Source: Planctomyces sp. SH-PL14
GTDB lineage: Bacteria; Planctomycetota; Planctomycetia; Planctomycetales; Planctomycetaceae
Assembly (NCBI RefSeq): GCF_001610835.1
Contig: NZ_CP011270.1
Location: 4,854,001-4,918,000 of the forward strand
Direction of reading: 5' to 3'
Length of the DNA stretch: 64,000 nucleotides
Notes under the pieces: model-generated
What the model was told of the DNA's origin: nothing
Database searches by the model: none
The model's input: the letters and a program-made list of their open reading frames with translations, nothing else
Position numbers and translations under genes: made by a program
Shown: positions 55,011 through 64,000 of the stretch, in pieces
Layout of the letters: each line of letters begins with the position of its first letter
Position numbering within the stretch: position 1 is the stretch's first letter

Positions 55011-56909
55011 ATGGTATCGCTCCCCAATCCCGCCACCGGTCGGAACGGCTCGCCCCCGTCGCACTCCCCGCAGACGGCCCCCCCCGACCTCTCGCTCCCG
55101 GCGCACCGCATCGGCGGGTCCTGGCTCCCCGGCTGGCTCGAACTGCGGAACGTCGCCAAGTGGTGGTCCAACGGACACGACACCCGCCCTTGGCTCTCGC
55201 ATTACCCCGACGGCATCCCGGCCTCGCTCGCCTACCCGCAGCAGCGGCTCGGGTGGCTTCTCCACCAAGCGGCCGAACGCTTTCCCACCCGCGTCGCCTG
55301 CCACTACTACCACGAACAGATCACCTACGAAGAACTGCTGTGCCGCGCCCAGCGGCTGGCTGCCGTCTTCGTCCGCGAAGGCCTGCAGCCCGGAGACCGC
55401 GTCGGCGTCCTCCTCCCGAATCTCCCGGAAACACTCATCGCCCTCTTTGCCACCTGGATGGCCGGGGGCGTCGTGGTCTCGCTCAGTCCGCTGATGGTTG
55501 CGGAGGAAATCGAAGGCCTGATGGCGACCACCGGCTGCCGGTTCGTCGTCACGCTCGACGTCCTGACCCCGCTCGTCAGCCAAGCGAAAAAGCCCCCCGA
55601 GCTGATGATCGTCACCACCCTGACGGGACGCCTCGGACGGCTCGAAGGGCTCGGCTACGCCTGGATCCGGATGCGCAAGATCGGCTTCGGTATCCTCCAT
55701 CCGCACAGCCGCGTTCTCCGCTTCGACGAGGCGATCGAAGGGGCCCGGGTCATCCACAACGCCTCGACGGTCGACGGCACCGGGATCCACGACCCCGCCT
55801 TCATCCTCCCCACCGGCGGAACGACCGGTAAGCCCAAGGCGGTCACGCTCTCGCACCACAACCTCATCGCCCAGGCCTGGCAGCTCGCCCACTGGTCGCG
55901 GGGGCATCACGGGGAAGAAACGATCCTCGCGATGCTCCCGTTCTTCCACAGCTACGCCCTCTCGAGCATCGTCATGATGGGAACGGCGCTCGGGGCGAGC
56001 CTCGTGATCCACCACCGCTTCCGCCCCGCCTCCGCGGTCCGGCTCATGGAGTCCCACCGCCCCACCATGTTCCCCGCGGTGCCGGCGATGCTCGCGGCCC
56101 TGAACTCCAAGGTCCTGCGCCGCCGGCGGCACGACCTCGGCTCGCTCCGAAAGGTCATCTCCGGCGGAGCGGCACTTCCCGCCTCGATCGCCGAGGAGTT
56201 CCACGAACACTCAGGGGCGACCGTGGTCGAAGGCTACGGACTCTCGGAAGCGGGACCGGTGACGCACGTCGGTCCGCTCGACGGCTCGGCGATCCGCGGA
56301 ACGATCGGCCTGCCGATCTCCGACACCGACGCCGCGATCGTCGACGCCGAATCGGGAACCGAACTCCAGCCGACTGGCAGCGTCGGCGAACTCCTGGTCC
56401 GCGGCCCGCAGGTGATGCTCGGCTACTGGGACAACCTCGCCGCGACGGCCGAAGTCCTGCGGGACGGCTGGCTGCACACCGGCGACCTCGCGACCTGCGA
56501 CGAACACGGCTTCTTCAAGATCGTCGACCGCAAGAAAGACCTCATCATCACCTCCGGGTTCAATGTCTACCCGGGCGATGTCGAGGAAGTCCTCCGAACC
56601 TATCCGGGAGTCAAGGACGCCGCCGTCGTCGGCGTGCCGGACGACCAGCGGGGCGAAGTCGTCAGCGCCGTGCTGGTGGTCGGATCGGCGAAGGAGTTCC
56701 GGCGGCGGGACTTTGACGAGTTCACGAGACAGAAACTGGCGGCCCACAAACGTCCGCGGATCGTCGAGGTCCGGGAACACGACCTCCCGCGGAACTTCCT
56801 CGGCAAAGTGTTGCGGCGCGAGCTGCGGTCGGACGCTCCGGCCAGCCCGGCCAGCCCGGCCGCCCACGACGACGCACCGGCCGAAGGAGGCGGCAACGGC
56901 AAGCCGTAA
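55011..56909 (+). CDS. fadD: Acyl-CoA synthetase / AMP-dependent ligase (FadD-like)
   Basis: The product is 632 residues from the ATG at 55011 (MVSLPNPATGRNGSPPSHSP); in-frame sequence upstream lacks family character. The adenylate-forming motif ILPTGGTTGKPKAV lies at about 265, followed by VEGYGLSEAGPVTHVGPLDG and DGWLHTGDLATCDEHGFFKI, and the hinge and Lys-bearing end DRKKDLIITSGFNVYPGDVE with KRPRIVEVREHDLPRNFLGK (catalytic Lys at the end). It activates fatty acids as CoA thioesters using ATP. It heads the beta-oxidation operon; the thiolase gene begins 42 bp later. Confidence 0.9.
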   Translation: MVSLPNPATGRNGSPPSHSPQTAPPDLSLPAHRIGGSWLPGWLELRNVAKWWSNGHDTRPWLSHYPDGIPASLAYPQQRLGWLLHQAAERFPTRVACHYYHEQITYEELLCRAQRLAAVFVREGLQPGDRVGVLLPNLPETLIALFATWMAGGVVVSLSPLMVAEEIEGLMATTGCRFVVTLDVLTPLVSQAKKPPELMIVTTLTGRLGRLEGLGYAWIRMRKIGFGILHPHSRVLRFDEAIEGARVIHNASTVDGTGIHDPAFILPTGGTTGKPKAVTLSHHNLIAQAWQLAHWSRGHHGEETILAMLPFFHSYALSSIVMMGTALGASLVIHHRFRPASAVRLMESHRPTMFPAVPAMLAALNSKVLRRRRHDLGSLRKVISGGAALPASIAEEFHEHSGATVVEGYGLSEAGPVTHVGPLDGSAIRGTIGLPISDTDAAIVDAESGTELQPTGSVGELLVRGPQVMLGYWDNLAATAEVLRDGWLHTGDLATCDEHGFFKIVDRKKDLIITSGFNVYPGDVEEVLRTYPGVKDAAVVGVPDDQRGEVVSAVLVVGSAKEFRRRDFDEFTRQKLAAHKRPRIVEVREHDLPRNFLGKVLRRELRSDAPASPASPAAHDDAPAEGGGNGKP

Positions 56910-56951
56910 CGCCGCCACCGGTCGATGAAAGGCCGAACACGGGAGCGACTC

Positions 56952-58304
56952 ATGACCAGCTCCAACTCCACGACTCAACAGACTCCGCTCCCGCCGCTGG
57001 CGGTCGTCAGCGGAGTCCGGACGCCGTTCGCGAAAGCCTACGGCGCCCTGGCGGACGTTCCCGCCGATGAGCTCGGCCGGATCGCTCTGCGGGAAGCGGT
57101 CTCGCGAAGCGGCCTCTCGCCGGGTGACGTCGACGAGGTCGTCTTCGGGAACGTCGCCGGCCCGCCCGAATCGGCCAACGTCTCCCGCGTCATCGCGCTC
57201 CGGGCCGGCATCCCCCAGGACCGGCCAGCCCATACCGTCAACCGGAACTGCGCCTCCGGGATGGAGTCGATCATCTCGGCCTGGCAGATCCTTCGCGAAG
57301 GTCGCGCCAGGGTGGTCGTGGCCGGCGGGACGGAGTCGATGTCGCAGGTCCCGCTCCTCTGGCGGCGGGAGATGCAGGAGTGGCTATTCGAATTCCGGAA
57401 AGCCAAGTGGGGAGGGAAGCTGAAACTGCTGGCCCGGCTCCGCCCCTCCTACTTCCAGCCGGTCGCCGGATTGGAGCTTGGCCTGACCGACCCGGTCTGC
57501 GGCCTCAACATGGGAGAGACCGCCGAGGTCATCGCGAAGGAGTTCGGCATCTCCCGCGAGGACCAGGACGCCTTCGCCCTCGCGAGCCATCAGCGCGTCA
57601 CCGCGGCCTGGGAACGCTGCTTCTACTCCGGTGAGGTGACGCCGGTCGTCTACGAGCCCCCCACTGGCGAGGCGGAGGAGACCGCGGAAACCAAGCTCGA
57701 ACGCGACGTCGGTCCGCGGGCCGGTCAAACGCTGCAGGCCCTCGCAAAGCTCCGGCCGATCTTCGACAAGCATGGGACCGTGACGGCGGGGAACAGTTGT
57801 CCGATCACCGACGGCGCCGCGGCCCTGACGCTGATGTCGGCCGACCGCGCGAAGGCCGAAGGAAGGACGCCGCTGGGTTACGTCCACGGCTACGCGATTG
57901 CTGGCTGCGACCCGCGGCGGATGGGACTCGGCCCTGTCTACGCCATCCGCAAACTTCTGGCGTCGAGCGGCCTCACGCTCCGCGATTTCGAGCTCTTCGA
58001 AATCAACGAAGCGTTCGCCGCCCAGGTCCTCGCCTGTCAGCGGGCGCTGGCGTCGCGGACCTTCGCCGAGAAAGAATGGGGCGGGACCGAGGCGATCGGC
58101 GAGATCGACCCTGAGCGTCTCAACGTGAACGGCGGTGCGATCGCCCTGGGGCACCCGGTCGGAGTGAGCGGGACGCGGCTCGTCCTGACACTTCTGCGGG
58201 CGCTGAAGGAACGGGGGCTCCAACGGGGCCTTGCGTCCCTCTGCGTCGGGGGGGGCCAGGGGGTCGCGGTGTGGGTCGAGAGAACCGAGGAGAAGAGGAC
58301 ATGA
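56952..58304 (+). CDS. fadA: Acyl-CoA thiolase (FadA/FadI-like)
   Basis: The product is 450 residues from the ATG at 56952 (MTSSNSTTQQTPLPPLAVVS), with GGGAG 6 bases upstream. Catalytic signatures: nucleophile Cys in NRNCASGMESI (near 97), GHPVGVSGTRL with the catalytic His, and the C-terminal Cys loop in ASLCVGGGQGVAVWV. It also contains the GNSCPITDGAAALTLMS and FEINEAFAAQVLACQ blocks. Its length of 450, longer than the 390-400 of typical biosynthetic thiolases, matches FadI-type 3-ketoacyl-CoA thiolases that partner FadJ. Its TGA overlaps the next gene's ATG (ATGA), so the pair is translationally coupled. Confidence 0.92.
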   Translation: MTSSNSTTQQTPLPPLAVVSGVRTPFAKAYGALADVPADELGRIALREAVSRSGLSPGDVDEVVFGNVAGPPESANVSRVIALRAGIPQDRPAHTVNRNCASGMESIISAWQILREGRARVVVAGGTESMSQVPLLWRREMQEWLFEFRKAKWGGKLKLLARLRPSYFQPVAGLELGLTDPVCGLNMGETAEVIAKEFGISREDQDAFALASHQRVTAAWERCFYSGEVTPVVYEPPTGEAEETAETKLERDVGPRAGQTLQALAKLRPIFDKHGTVTAGNSCPITDGAAALTLMSADRAKAEGRTPLGYVHGYAIAGCDPRRMGLGPVYAIRKLLASSGLTLRDFELFEINEAFAAQVLACQRALASRTFAEKEWGGTEAIGEIDPERLNVNGGAIALGHPVGVSGTRLVLTLLRALKERGLQRGLASLCVGGGQGVAVWVERTEEKRT

Positions 58305-60523
58305 GCGACTACCAGCATCTGCGTCTCGACCGGGACAGCCGCGGCGTCGTGACGGTGACGATCGACGTCGCCGGATCGCCGGTCAATGTCTTCAACGAAG
58401 CGCTGCTCCACGAGGTCTCGTCCCTCGTCGACGAGCTCAATGGCGATACGTCAGCCCGCCTCATCGTCTTCCGCAGCAACAAGCCCAGCGGCTTCCTGGC
58501 CGGGGCCGATGTCCACCGGATCCAGCAGATCGCTTCCGTGGATGAGGCGGAGCATGTCCTGAAGCTCGGCCAGACGCTGTTCAGCCGGATCGAAGCCCTT
58601 CCGGCCCCGACCGTCGCGGTCATCCACGGCCCGTGCCTCGGCGGAGGACTCGAGTTCGCCCTCGCCTGCCGCTACCGGGCCGCGCGGGACGACGCCGCGA
58701 CGCGGATCGGCCTGCCGGAAACCCAGCTCGGCCTAGTCCCCGGCTGGGGCGGGACACAGCGGCTGCCGCGCGTCGTCGGCGCCACGGCGGCGGTCCAGAT
58801 GATCCTCGAAGGGAGCCGGCTTACGGCGCCCGAAGCGCACGAGAAGGGACTCGTCGATGCGGTACTGAGCCCCGAGCGATTCGAGGAAGACCTGTCGGCA
58901 TTTCTCGACCATTGCCTCAAGGGTGACTCTGCGGAACGACCGCACCACGGATGGCTCGCGCGGCTGCAGGACGACACCTCGCTCGGCCAGAAGGTGGTCC
59001 TCTGGCAGGCCGATCGCCACATCGCGAGCAAGTCGCGGCAGTACCCCGCGCTCCCGGCCGCCATCCGGGCTATCGAAGCCGGACTTCAGCACGGGATGGA
59101 GAAGGGACTCGAAACCGAGCGGACCGAATTCTGCCGCGTCCTGTTCGATCCCTCCTGCCGGAACCTGCTCGAGATCTTCATGCGGCGGGAACGGGCCCGG
59201 AAGCGGAGCACCTGGGTTTCGGAAGAAGTCGCCAGGCGGCCCCCCATCAAGAGCGTCGCCGTCCTGGGAGCCGGCACGATGGGGAGCGGCATCGCCCAGC
59301 TCGCGGCGACACAGGGCTGCTCCGTCTGGCTCATGGATCTCAACGACGATCTTGTCGCCGCCGGGATGAAGAAGATCGAGGCCCTGACCGAACAGGCGGT
59401 CCGCAAGAACGTCCTCACGGCAGCCGACGCCGAGAAGGCCCTGAAGTCGATCACCCCCACGACCGAGATGGAATCGTTCGCCCATGCCGACCTCGTCATC
59501 GAGGCGGTTCTGGAGAAGATGGAGATCAAGCAGCAGGCCTTCCGGAAGCTGGACACGCTGCTCCCTCCCGAATCGCTGATTGCCTCGAACACCTCGGCTC
59601 TCTCGATTGGCGAGATCGGCAGCGTGACCGGCCGGACCGACCGCATCGCCGGTCTGCACTTCTTCAACCCGGTCCACAAGATGCCGCTGGTCGAGATCGT
59701 CCGCTCCCCGCAGACATCCGACGCCACCGTCGCGGCCCTCGTGGATCTCACGCGGCAGCTCGGTAAGACACCGATCGTCGTCGCCGAAGGGCCCGGCTTC
59801 CTCGTGAGCCGTGTCCTGTTCCAGTACCTCGACGAAGCAGTCCGGCTCGTGGGCGAAGGGGTCGCGGCGGACCAGATCGATCGGGAAGCGAAACAGTTCG
59901 GCCTCCCGATGGGACCGCTCGAACTCCTCGACCTCGTCGGTCTCGATGTCTCGGCCGAGATCGCCGGCACGATGCGATCGCTCGGCTTGGAAGAGAGCCC
60001 CACACCTGACCGGCTGGCCGAGATGGTCGCGGCCGGCTCGAAGGGGCAGAAGTCCGGGGCCGGCTTCTATCACTACACCAAAGGACAACGCGGCGCGCCG
60101 GCCGTCCTCCCCTGGGCCGCGGAAGATTCGGCCCGGCTTCCGGCGGAGGTGGAGCTTGGCGGCGAGGAGCTGACGGGACTCCAGCAGCGGCTCGTCTTCT
60201 CGCTCATCAACTCGGCGGCGGACTGCGTCCAGGAGGGGATCGTGGCCGAGCCCTGGATGGCGGACCTCGGCATGATCCTCGGGACCGGCTTCCCGCCGTT
60301 CCGCGGCGGACCGATGACGCTCATTGATCACTGGGGCCGCGATCGCGTCGTCGAAGTCCTCCAGACCCTCTGCGAAGTCTGCGGCCCCCGGTTCCGGCCG
60401 AGCGAGTTCTTCTCGTCGCGCCGCCCCGTGAATGGAACGCCCGCCCGCCGCTTCGATCATGGCAACGGGTCCCCCCCGTCGCCGACGGCGGAGCACCCCT
60501 CCGAACAGGAGATTCCCCGATGA
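58301..60523 (+). CDS. fadJ: Trifunctional-type enoyl-CoA hydratase / 3-hydroxyacyl-CoA dehydrogenase (FadJ/FadB)
   Basis: The product is 740 residues from the ATG at 58301, overlapping the thiolase stop by 4 bp. The hydratase half (about 1-200) has the oxyanion-hole motif [18 protein letters not shown] and the catalytic [20 protein letters not shown] (Glu/Glu pair). The dehydrogenase half begins at [20 protein letters not shown] (about 321, NAD loop), with [20 protein letters not shown] at about 453 carrying the catalytic His. The C-terminal domain includes [20 protein letters not shown]. It hydrates enoyl-CoA and oxidises the 3-hydroxyacyl-CoA to ketoacyl-CoA for the thiolase next door. Confidence 0.93.
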   Translation: MSDYQHLRLDRDSRGVVTVTIDVAGSPVNVFNEALLHEVSSLVDELNGDTSARLIVFRSNKPSGFLAGADVHRIQQIASVDEAEHVLKLGQTLFSRIEALPAPTVAVIHGPCLGGGLEFALACRYRAARDDAATRIGLPETQLGLVPGWGGTQRLPRVVGATAAVQMILEGSRLTAPEAHEKGLVDAVLSPERFEEDLSAFLDHCLKGDSAERPHHGWLARLQDDTSLGQKVVLWQADRHIASKSRQYPALPAAIRAIEAGLQHGMEKGLETERTEFCRVLFDPSCRNLLEIFMRRERARKRSTWVSEEVARRPPIKSVAVLGAGTMGSGIAQLAATQGCSVWLMDLNDDLVAAGMKKIEALTEQAVRKNVLTAADAEKALKSITPTTEMESFAHADLVIEAVLEKMEIKQQAFRKLDTLLPPESLIASNTSALSIGEIGSVTGRTDRIAGLHFFNPVHKMPLVEIVRSPQTSDATVAALVDLTRQLGKTPIVVAEGPGFLVSRVLFQYLDEAVRLVGEGVAADQIDREAKQFGLPMGPLELLDLVGLDVSAEIAGTMRSLGLEESPTPDRLAEMVAAGSKGQKSGAGFYHYTKGQRGAPAVLPWAAEDSARLPAEVELGGEELTGLQQRLVFSLINSAADCVQEGIVAEPWMADLGMILGTGFPPFRGGPMTLIDHWGRDRVVEVLQTLCEVCGPRFRPSEFFSSRRPVNGTPARRFDHGNGSPPSPTAEHPSEQEIPR

Positions 60524-62457
60524 GTACCCTTCAGAAACCTCCGCGCGCCGCATCGCCGGCAGAACGTTCGACCTTCGCCGCCGAAGCCCTGAAGCTCGGC
60601 GGCAAGTCCGAAGAGGAAGTCCGCCGGATGGGGGCGGTCGATGCCGCCGACGACCAGGTCGAGGCCCTCTACGCCGCCCGCTATCAGACGGTCAACAGCC
60701 CGGTCCACCGCGCCGTCTGGGACGACCAGTTCCCCGTCGACCTGTTCCACTTCGACTCCGTCGCCTCCCCCTCCGAGTGCGCCGCCCAGACGATGGACGA
60801 GGCGATCCACGTCGCCCACCGTCACGTCCAGCTCGGAACGCTCCTCGACGAGCATCGCAAGATCCGGCAGCCGGTCCTCGATGACCTCGCCGCCACCGGC
60901 TACTGGGGGCTCCTGATCGGTCCCGAGTACGGGGGCCGCGGGGCGACGTTCACCCAGTTTGCAAAATTCCTGACCCGGATGGCGACGGTCGATCCGACGC
61001 TGGCCGGGCTCGCCTCCGTCCACGGCTGCATCGGCGCGGTCGACCCGCTGCTGACGTTCGGCAATGCGGACCAGAAGCGCCGTCTCCTCCCGCGGCTCGC
61101 CAGCGGAGAGAAGCTCTCCGCCTTCGCGCTCACGGAACCGTGCGCCGGGTCCGACCTGACCGCCCTCCGGACCGTCGCGGTCCGGGACGGAGACGACTAC
61201 CTCGTCACGGGCGAGAAACTGTTCATCACGAACGTCCTTCCCGGCCGGATGATCGGAGTCGTCTGCCGGATCGACGGCCGCCCGGCAGTCCTGATCGCCG
61301 AGCTCCCGGACCACGAGACCGATGAGTTCCGCCTGAAGCGGTACTCCCTTTACGCCCTCCAGCACGCCCACAACTACGGGATCCTGTTCAACAACTTCCG
61401 CGTCCCCGCCGAGAACCTGCTGGAGGCGGAGGACGGAGACGGCCTGACGATCGCCTACCACGGGCTGAACCGCGGCCGCGTCGCCCTGTGTGCCAACGCC
61501 GCCGGAACGATGCGGGCAATGCTGATGGACATCCTCCCCTGGGCCCGGTTCCGCCGGACCTATGGCGAGCCGATCATGAACCGCGAGCTCGTGCAGCGGC
61601 GGGCGGGCGAGCTCGCGGGACTGATCGTCGCCTGCGACGCCCTGACTGAATGGTGCGCAGGACTCCTGGACCTTGGCTACCGCGGCGAGATGGAGTGCGT
61701 CATCGCCAAGATCTTCGGGAGTGAAGCCCAGAAGCACGCCGCGATCGAGCTGCACATGAAGACCCACGGCGGGCGGTCGTTCCTCGGCGGCCACCTCTTC
61801 GGCGACAACGTGCACGATCTCCTGGCCCCCTGCATCTATGAAGGGGAAGGGGAGATGCTCGGCCTCGCGTTCTTCAAGTCGCTCGTGAAGGACCACGGCC
61901 GTCGGTACTTCGAGCCGATCGGGAAGACGCTCCAGGCCGCCGGTATCCGCCGGCCGAACCTCGCCAATCCGGCCCATCTCTGGACGCTCCGCGAGCCGCT
62001 GTGGAACTACTCCAAGTGGCGGTTCGGCAAGATGCTCCACACGGGGCGGCCGCGGTTCCAGGACCTGGCTCCCGCTCTCTGGCCGCACGCCGAATGGTCC
62101 GCGGGCTTCCTGCAGGACGCGGCGATTGAAGTCTCGGCCACGATGCGGAAGCACCAGCTCAAGCTCGCCGACCGACAGTGCCGGATGGCGGAGCTCTCGA
62201 AGCGAATTCAGACCGCCGTTGTGATCCTCTGCACGAGCCTGTACGCCGGCAGCCAGTCCGACGAACGGATCCGCAAAGCGGGCGAGCTCCTGGCCCGCCG
62301 GCTCACCGCCGAGCTGACCGGCCGCCGTCCCTCGGACGCCTATCTGCGGGCGGTCACGGAACTCGGCGCCGAGCTCGCCGACCACGACCTCCCCGGCACC
62401 AGCGACATCCTCGAACGCCCGATCCTCATGCCTTACGACGCCGAGGCCGCGTCATAG
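60520..62457 (+). CDS. Acyl-CoA dehydrogenase family protein
   Basis: The product is 645 residues, longer than the usual 380-400 because of a roughly 100-residue N-terminal extension and a C-terminal helical extension. Flavin and substrate-binding motifs are seen: [60 protein letters not shown] and the [20 protein letters not shown] block that bears the catalytic-region residues. It would introduce the first double bond in acyl-CoA with FAD. Similar long proteins occur in planctomycetes and mycobacteria; its chain-length specificity is unknown. It starts 4 bp before the FadJ stop (ATGA), so it is coupled with it. Confidence 0.9.
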   Translation: MSTLQKPPRAASPAERSTFAAEALKLGGKSEEEVRRMGAVDAADDQVEALYAARYQTVNSPVHRAVWDDQFPVDLFHFDSVASPSECAAQTMDEAIHVAHRHVQLGTLLDEHRKIRQPVLDDLAATGYWGLLIGPEYGGRGATFTQFAKFLTRMATVDPTLAGLASVHGCIGAVDPLLTFGNADQKRRLLPRLASGEKLSAFALTEPCAGSDLTALRTVAVRDGDDYLVTGEKLFITNVLPGRMIGVVCRIDGRPAVLIAELPDHETDEFRLKRYSLYALQHAHNYGILFNNFRVPAENLLEAEDGDGLTIAYHGLNRGRVALCANAAGTMRAMLMDILPWARFRRTYGEPIMNRELVQRRAGELAGLIVACDALTEWCAGLLDLGYRGEMECVIAKIFGSEAQKHAAIELHMKTHGGRSFLGGHLFGDNVHDLLAPCIYEGEGEMLGLAFFKSLVKDHGRRYFEPIGKTLQAAGIRRPNLANPAHLWTLREPLWNYSKWRFGKMLHTGRPRFQDLAPALWPHAEWSAGFLQDAAIEVSATMRKHQLKLADRQCRMAELSKRIQTAVVILCTSLYAGSQSDERIRKAGELLARRLTAELTGRRPSDAYLRAVTELGAELADHDLPGTSDILERPILMPYDAEAAS

Positions 62458-62488
62458 CGACCGGCGGCCTCAGTGGCTCATCTCTTCT

Positions 62489-62568
62489 CTTATCTGTGTT
62501 GATCCGTGTTCATCTGTGGCTAGAAACCATTTGAGCCACGGATCAACACAGATGGACACAGATCAAGG
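62489..62568. repeat. Inverted repeat of ATCYGTGTTS units
   Basis: The left half is made of three tandem 10-mers: ATCTGTGTTG, ATCCGTGTTC, ATCTGTGGCT. The right half, read in reverse, gives ATCTGTGTCC, ATCTGTGTTG, ATCCGTGGCT. The two face each other around an 11-base loop (AGAAACCATTTG region), making a long hairpin between the acyl-CoA dehydrogenase and thiolase genes. Related in sequence to the repeat at 10600-10676. Confidence 0.8.
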
Positions 62569-62588
62569 CAAAGGCTTGGGAGCGGAGC

Positions 62589-63770
62589 ATGTCGAACGAG
62601 TCCTACATCGTCGGGGCCGTGCGGACGCCGATCGGGGCCCTCGGCGGTGCGCTGGCGACGGTTCCCGCTCCGGAGCTGGGGGCGACCTGCATCCGGGCGC
62701 TTCTCGAACGGTCCGGGCTCGCTCCCGGTGAACTCGACGAGGTCATCCTCGGCAACGTCGTCAGCAGCGGCATCGGCCAGAACCCCGCGCGGCAGGCGGC
62801 GATCCGCGGCGGCGTCCCGGTCTCGGTCGGGGCCATGACGGTCAACAAGGTCTGCGGTTCAGGCCTGCGGGCCGTGGCGCTGGCGGACCAGGCGATCCGG
62901 CTCGGCGAGGCGCACGCCGTCGTCGCGGGCGGGATCGAGAGCATGAGCCTCGCCCCCTATCTGCTGCCTTATGCCCGCCGCGGGTACCGGCTCGGGAATG
63001 CAGAGCTTGTCGACGCCATGATTCACGACGGCCTGTGGGACGTCTACCACGGGAAGTCGATGGGCTGTTTCGGCGACCAGTGTGCGGCGAAGTTCGGCTT
63101 CTCGCGGGAGGAGCAGGACGACTACGCGGTCCGCAGCTACACCCGCGCTCAGCGGGCGATCGCCGACGGAGTCTTCCGGGATGAGATCGTCCCGGTCGAG
63201 GTCCCCGGCCGAAAGGGGCCGACGCTTGTCACCGAGGACGAAGAGCCGGCCCGCTTCCAGGAGGACAAGCTCCGCTCCCTCCGCCCGGCCTTCAGCGACC
63301 ACGGAACCGTGACCGCCGGCAACGGCTCGAGCGTCAATGACGGTGCCGCGGCCCTCCTTGTTCTGTCCAAGGCCCGCTGCGAGGAGCGGGGGCTGACTCC
63401 CCTGGCGCGGATCGTCGGCAGCGCGACGTTCAGCCGGGAGCCCGAGTGGTTCACGATCGCGCCGATCGACGCCATTCGGGAACTGATGGCCAAGACCGGC
63501 TGGTCGATCGATCGAACCGACCAGTTCGAGATCAACGAGGCCTTCTCCTGCGTGGCTCTGGCGGCCCAGCGGGAACTGGGGATCCCGGATGAAAAGCTCA
63601 ACCCGTTCGGCGGGGCAGTCGCCCTCGGCCATCCGATCGGCGCCAGCGGCGCCCGGCTGATCGTGACCCTCCTGACCGGCCTCGCCCGCACCGGCGGGAC
63701 GCGGGGGGTCGCCTGTCTCTGCGTTGGCGGGGGAGAAGCGGTCGCGCTGGCGGTCGAGCGAATTGTCTGA
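62589..63770 (+). CDS. atoB: Acetyl-CoA acetyltransferase (PhaA/AtoB-like thiolase)
   Basis: The product is 393 residues, usual for acetoacetyl-CoA thiolase. GGGAGCGGAG lies just before the ATG at 62589. The nucleophile Cys is in NKVCGSGLRAVALADQ (near 87), followed by GNGSSVNDGAAALLVLS, NEAFSCVALAAQRELGIPDE, GHPIGASGARLIVTLL with the catalytic His, and CVGGGEAVALAV with the second Cys. It condenses or cleaves two acetyl-CoA. It is the last gene of the beta-oxidation group, separated from it by an inverted repeat, so partial independent expression is possible. Confidence 0.92.
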   Translation: MSNESYIVGAVRTPIGALGGALATVPAPELGATCIRALLERSGLAPGELDEVILGNVVSSGIGQNPARQAAIRGGVPVSVGAMTVNKVCGSGLRAVALADQAIRLGEAHAVVAGGIESMSLAPYLLPYARRGYRLGNAELVDAMIHDGLWDVYHGKSMGCFGDQCAAKFGFSREEQDDYAVRSYTRAQRAIADGVFRDEIVPVEVPGRKGPTLVTEDEEPARFQEDKLRSLRPAFSDHGTVTAGNGSSVNDGAAALLVLSKARCEERGLTPLARIVGSATFSREPEWFTIAPIDAIRELMAKTGWSIDRTDQFEINEAFSCVALAAQRELGIPDEKLNPFGGAVALGHPIGASGARLIVTLLTGLARTGGTRGVACLCVGGGEAVALAVERIV

Positions 63771-64000
63771 ATTCTTTAAGGGCGTCGGAGTTGCAAGTGT
63801 CTTTGGTGCAGTGAGTTGCGGGTTTCGGTTGTCGTCTTATCCTCGGCCGACGGGCTCCCGGACGAATCCCGCCGATTCGAAATTCCGAGACAAATCGAAA
63901 GCCTTGCCGGCAGCCAACCGACCGATTATCCTTCCGAACTTCCATTTTTGGCAGCATTTCGGCCCGCGTCCGCAGGCCCCGCTGGATCAAAGCCATAGCC
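63771..64000. other. Right-end intergenic segment, AT-richer, no gene seen
   Basis: 230 bp from the thiolase stop to the window end. It is less GC-rich than the rest. A weak promoter-like pair (TTGCGG then TATCCT at 16 bp spacing, near 63817-63844) is visible. No convincing gene. Confidence 0.35.

Noticed and set aside
63598-63996. Minus-strand frame at the right edge
   Set aside because: It overlaps the acetyl-CoA acetyltransferase 3' end and has no recognisable features.

Overview
The window looks like chromosomal DNA of a high-GC planctomycete. This rests on several family types typical of that phylum: a PVC-type haem c/sugar-dehydrogenase fusion, a DUF1501 protein, DUF1559 pilin-like and small carboxypeptidase-regulatory-like lipoprotein genes, many secreted or Tat-exported proteins of unknown function, weak Shine-Dalgarno use and an enlarged SecA. 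No rRNA or tRNA gene, CRISPR array, prophage or recognisable transposase was seen. I call 45 protein genes, covering most of the 64 kb.

Layout. 1-5.1 kb: a truncated CehA/McbA-like metallohydrolase and a giant TPR protein (minus). 5.4-10.6 kb: PVC haem protein, M29 aminopeptidase, VOC protein. 10.7-14.3 kb: dnaA diverging from a Ser/Thr kinase. 14.4-17.8 kb: membrane protein, MBL hydrolase, Gfo/Idh/MocA oxidoreductase. 17.8-26.2 kb (minus): small membrane protein, acidic-tailed protein, DUF1501 + PQQ-like propeller pair, TIGR01777 SDR, hypothetical, RraA-like protein, KdgK-like kinase. 26.8-30.5 kb: neuA-neuB-neuC-neuD for a CMP-activated nonulosonic (sialic-acid-like) sugar. 30.8-32.8 kb: two hypotheticals. 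33.4-37.6 kb: secA and a small secreted protein. 37.7-39.9 kb: DUF1559 protein with two lipoproteins. 40.5-43.6 kb: hypotheticals. 43.7-48.4 kb: nitrate-type ABC transporter operon ending in a chlorite-dismutase-family gene, with a LuxR-type regulator diverging. 50.7-54.4 kb: APC permease and a triple-domain peptidoglycan enzyme. 55.0-63.8 kb: a fatty-acid beta-oxidation operon (acyl-CoA synthetase, thiolase, FadJ/FadB, acyl-CoA dehydrogenase, acetyl-CoA acetyltransferase).

The most unusual feature is not a gene. Ten copies of a roughly 315-340 bp GC-rich intergenic element (eight near full length, one internally deleted, one truncated), plus one arm fragment, lie between genes, often starting within 2-10 bp of a stop codon. 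Each has two inverted arms sharing a CCGCCGGAGGC/GCCTCCGGCGG core, G/C-run hairpins and a conserved central part; copies are mosaics of arm and loop types. I know of no name for it. It looks like a foldback, MITE-like or structured-RNA repeat, and it generates spurious overlapping ORFs. Three further inverted repeats, built of 9-10 nt GTGT-containing units, are scattered between genes.

All calls come from reading the sequence; no database search was run. Domain names are recognition-based. Start codons were chosen by reading frame, signal peptide and ribosome-binding site.
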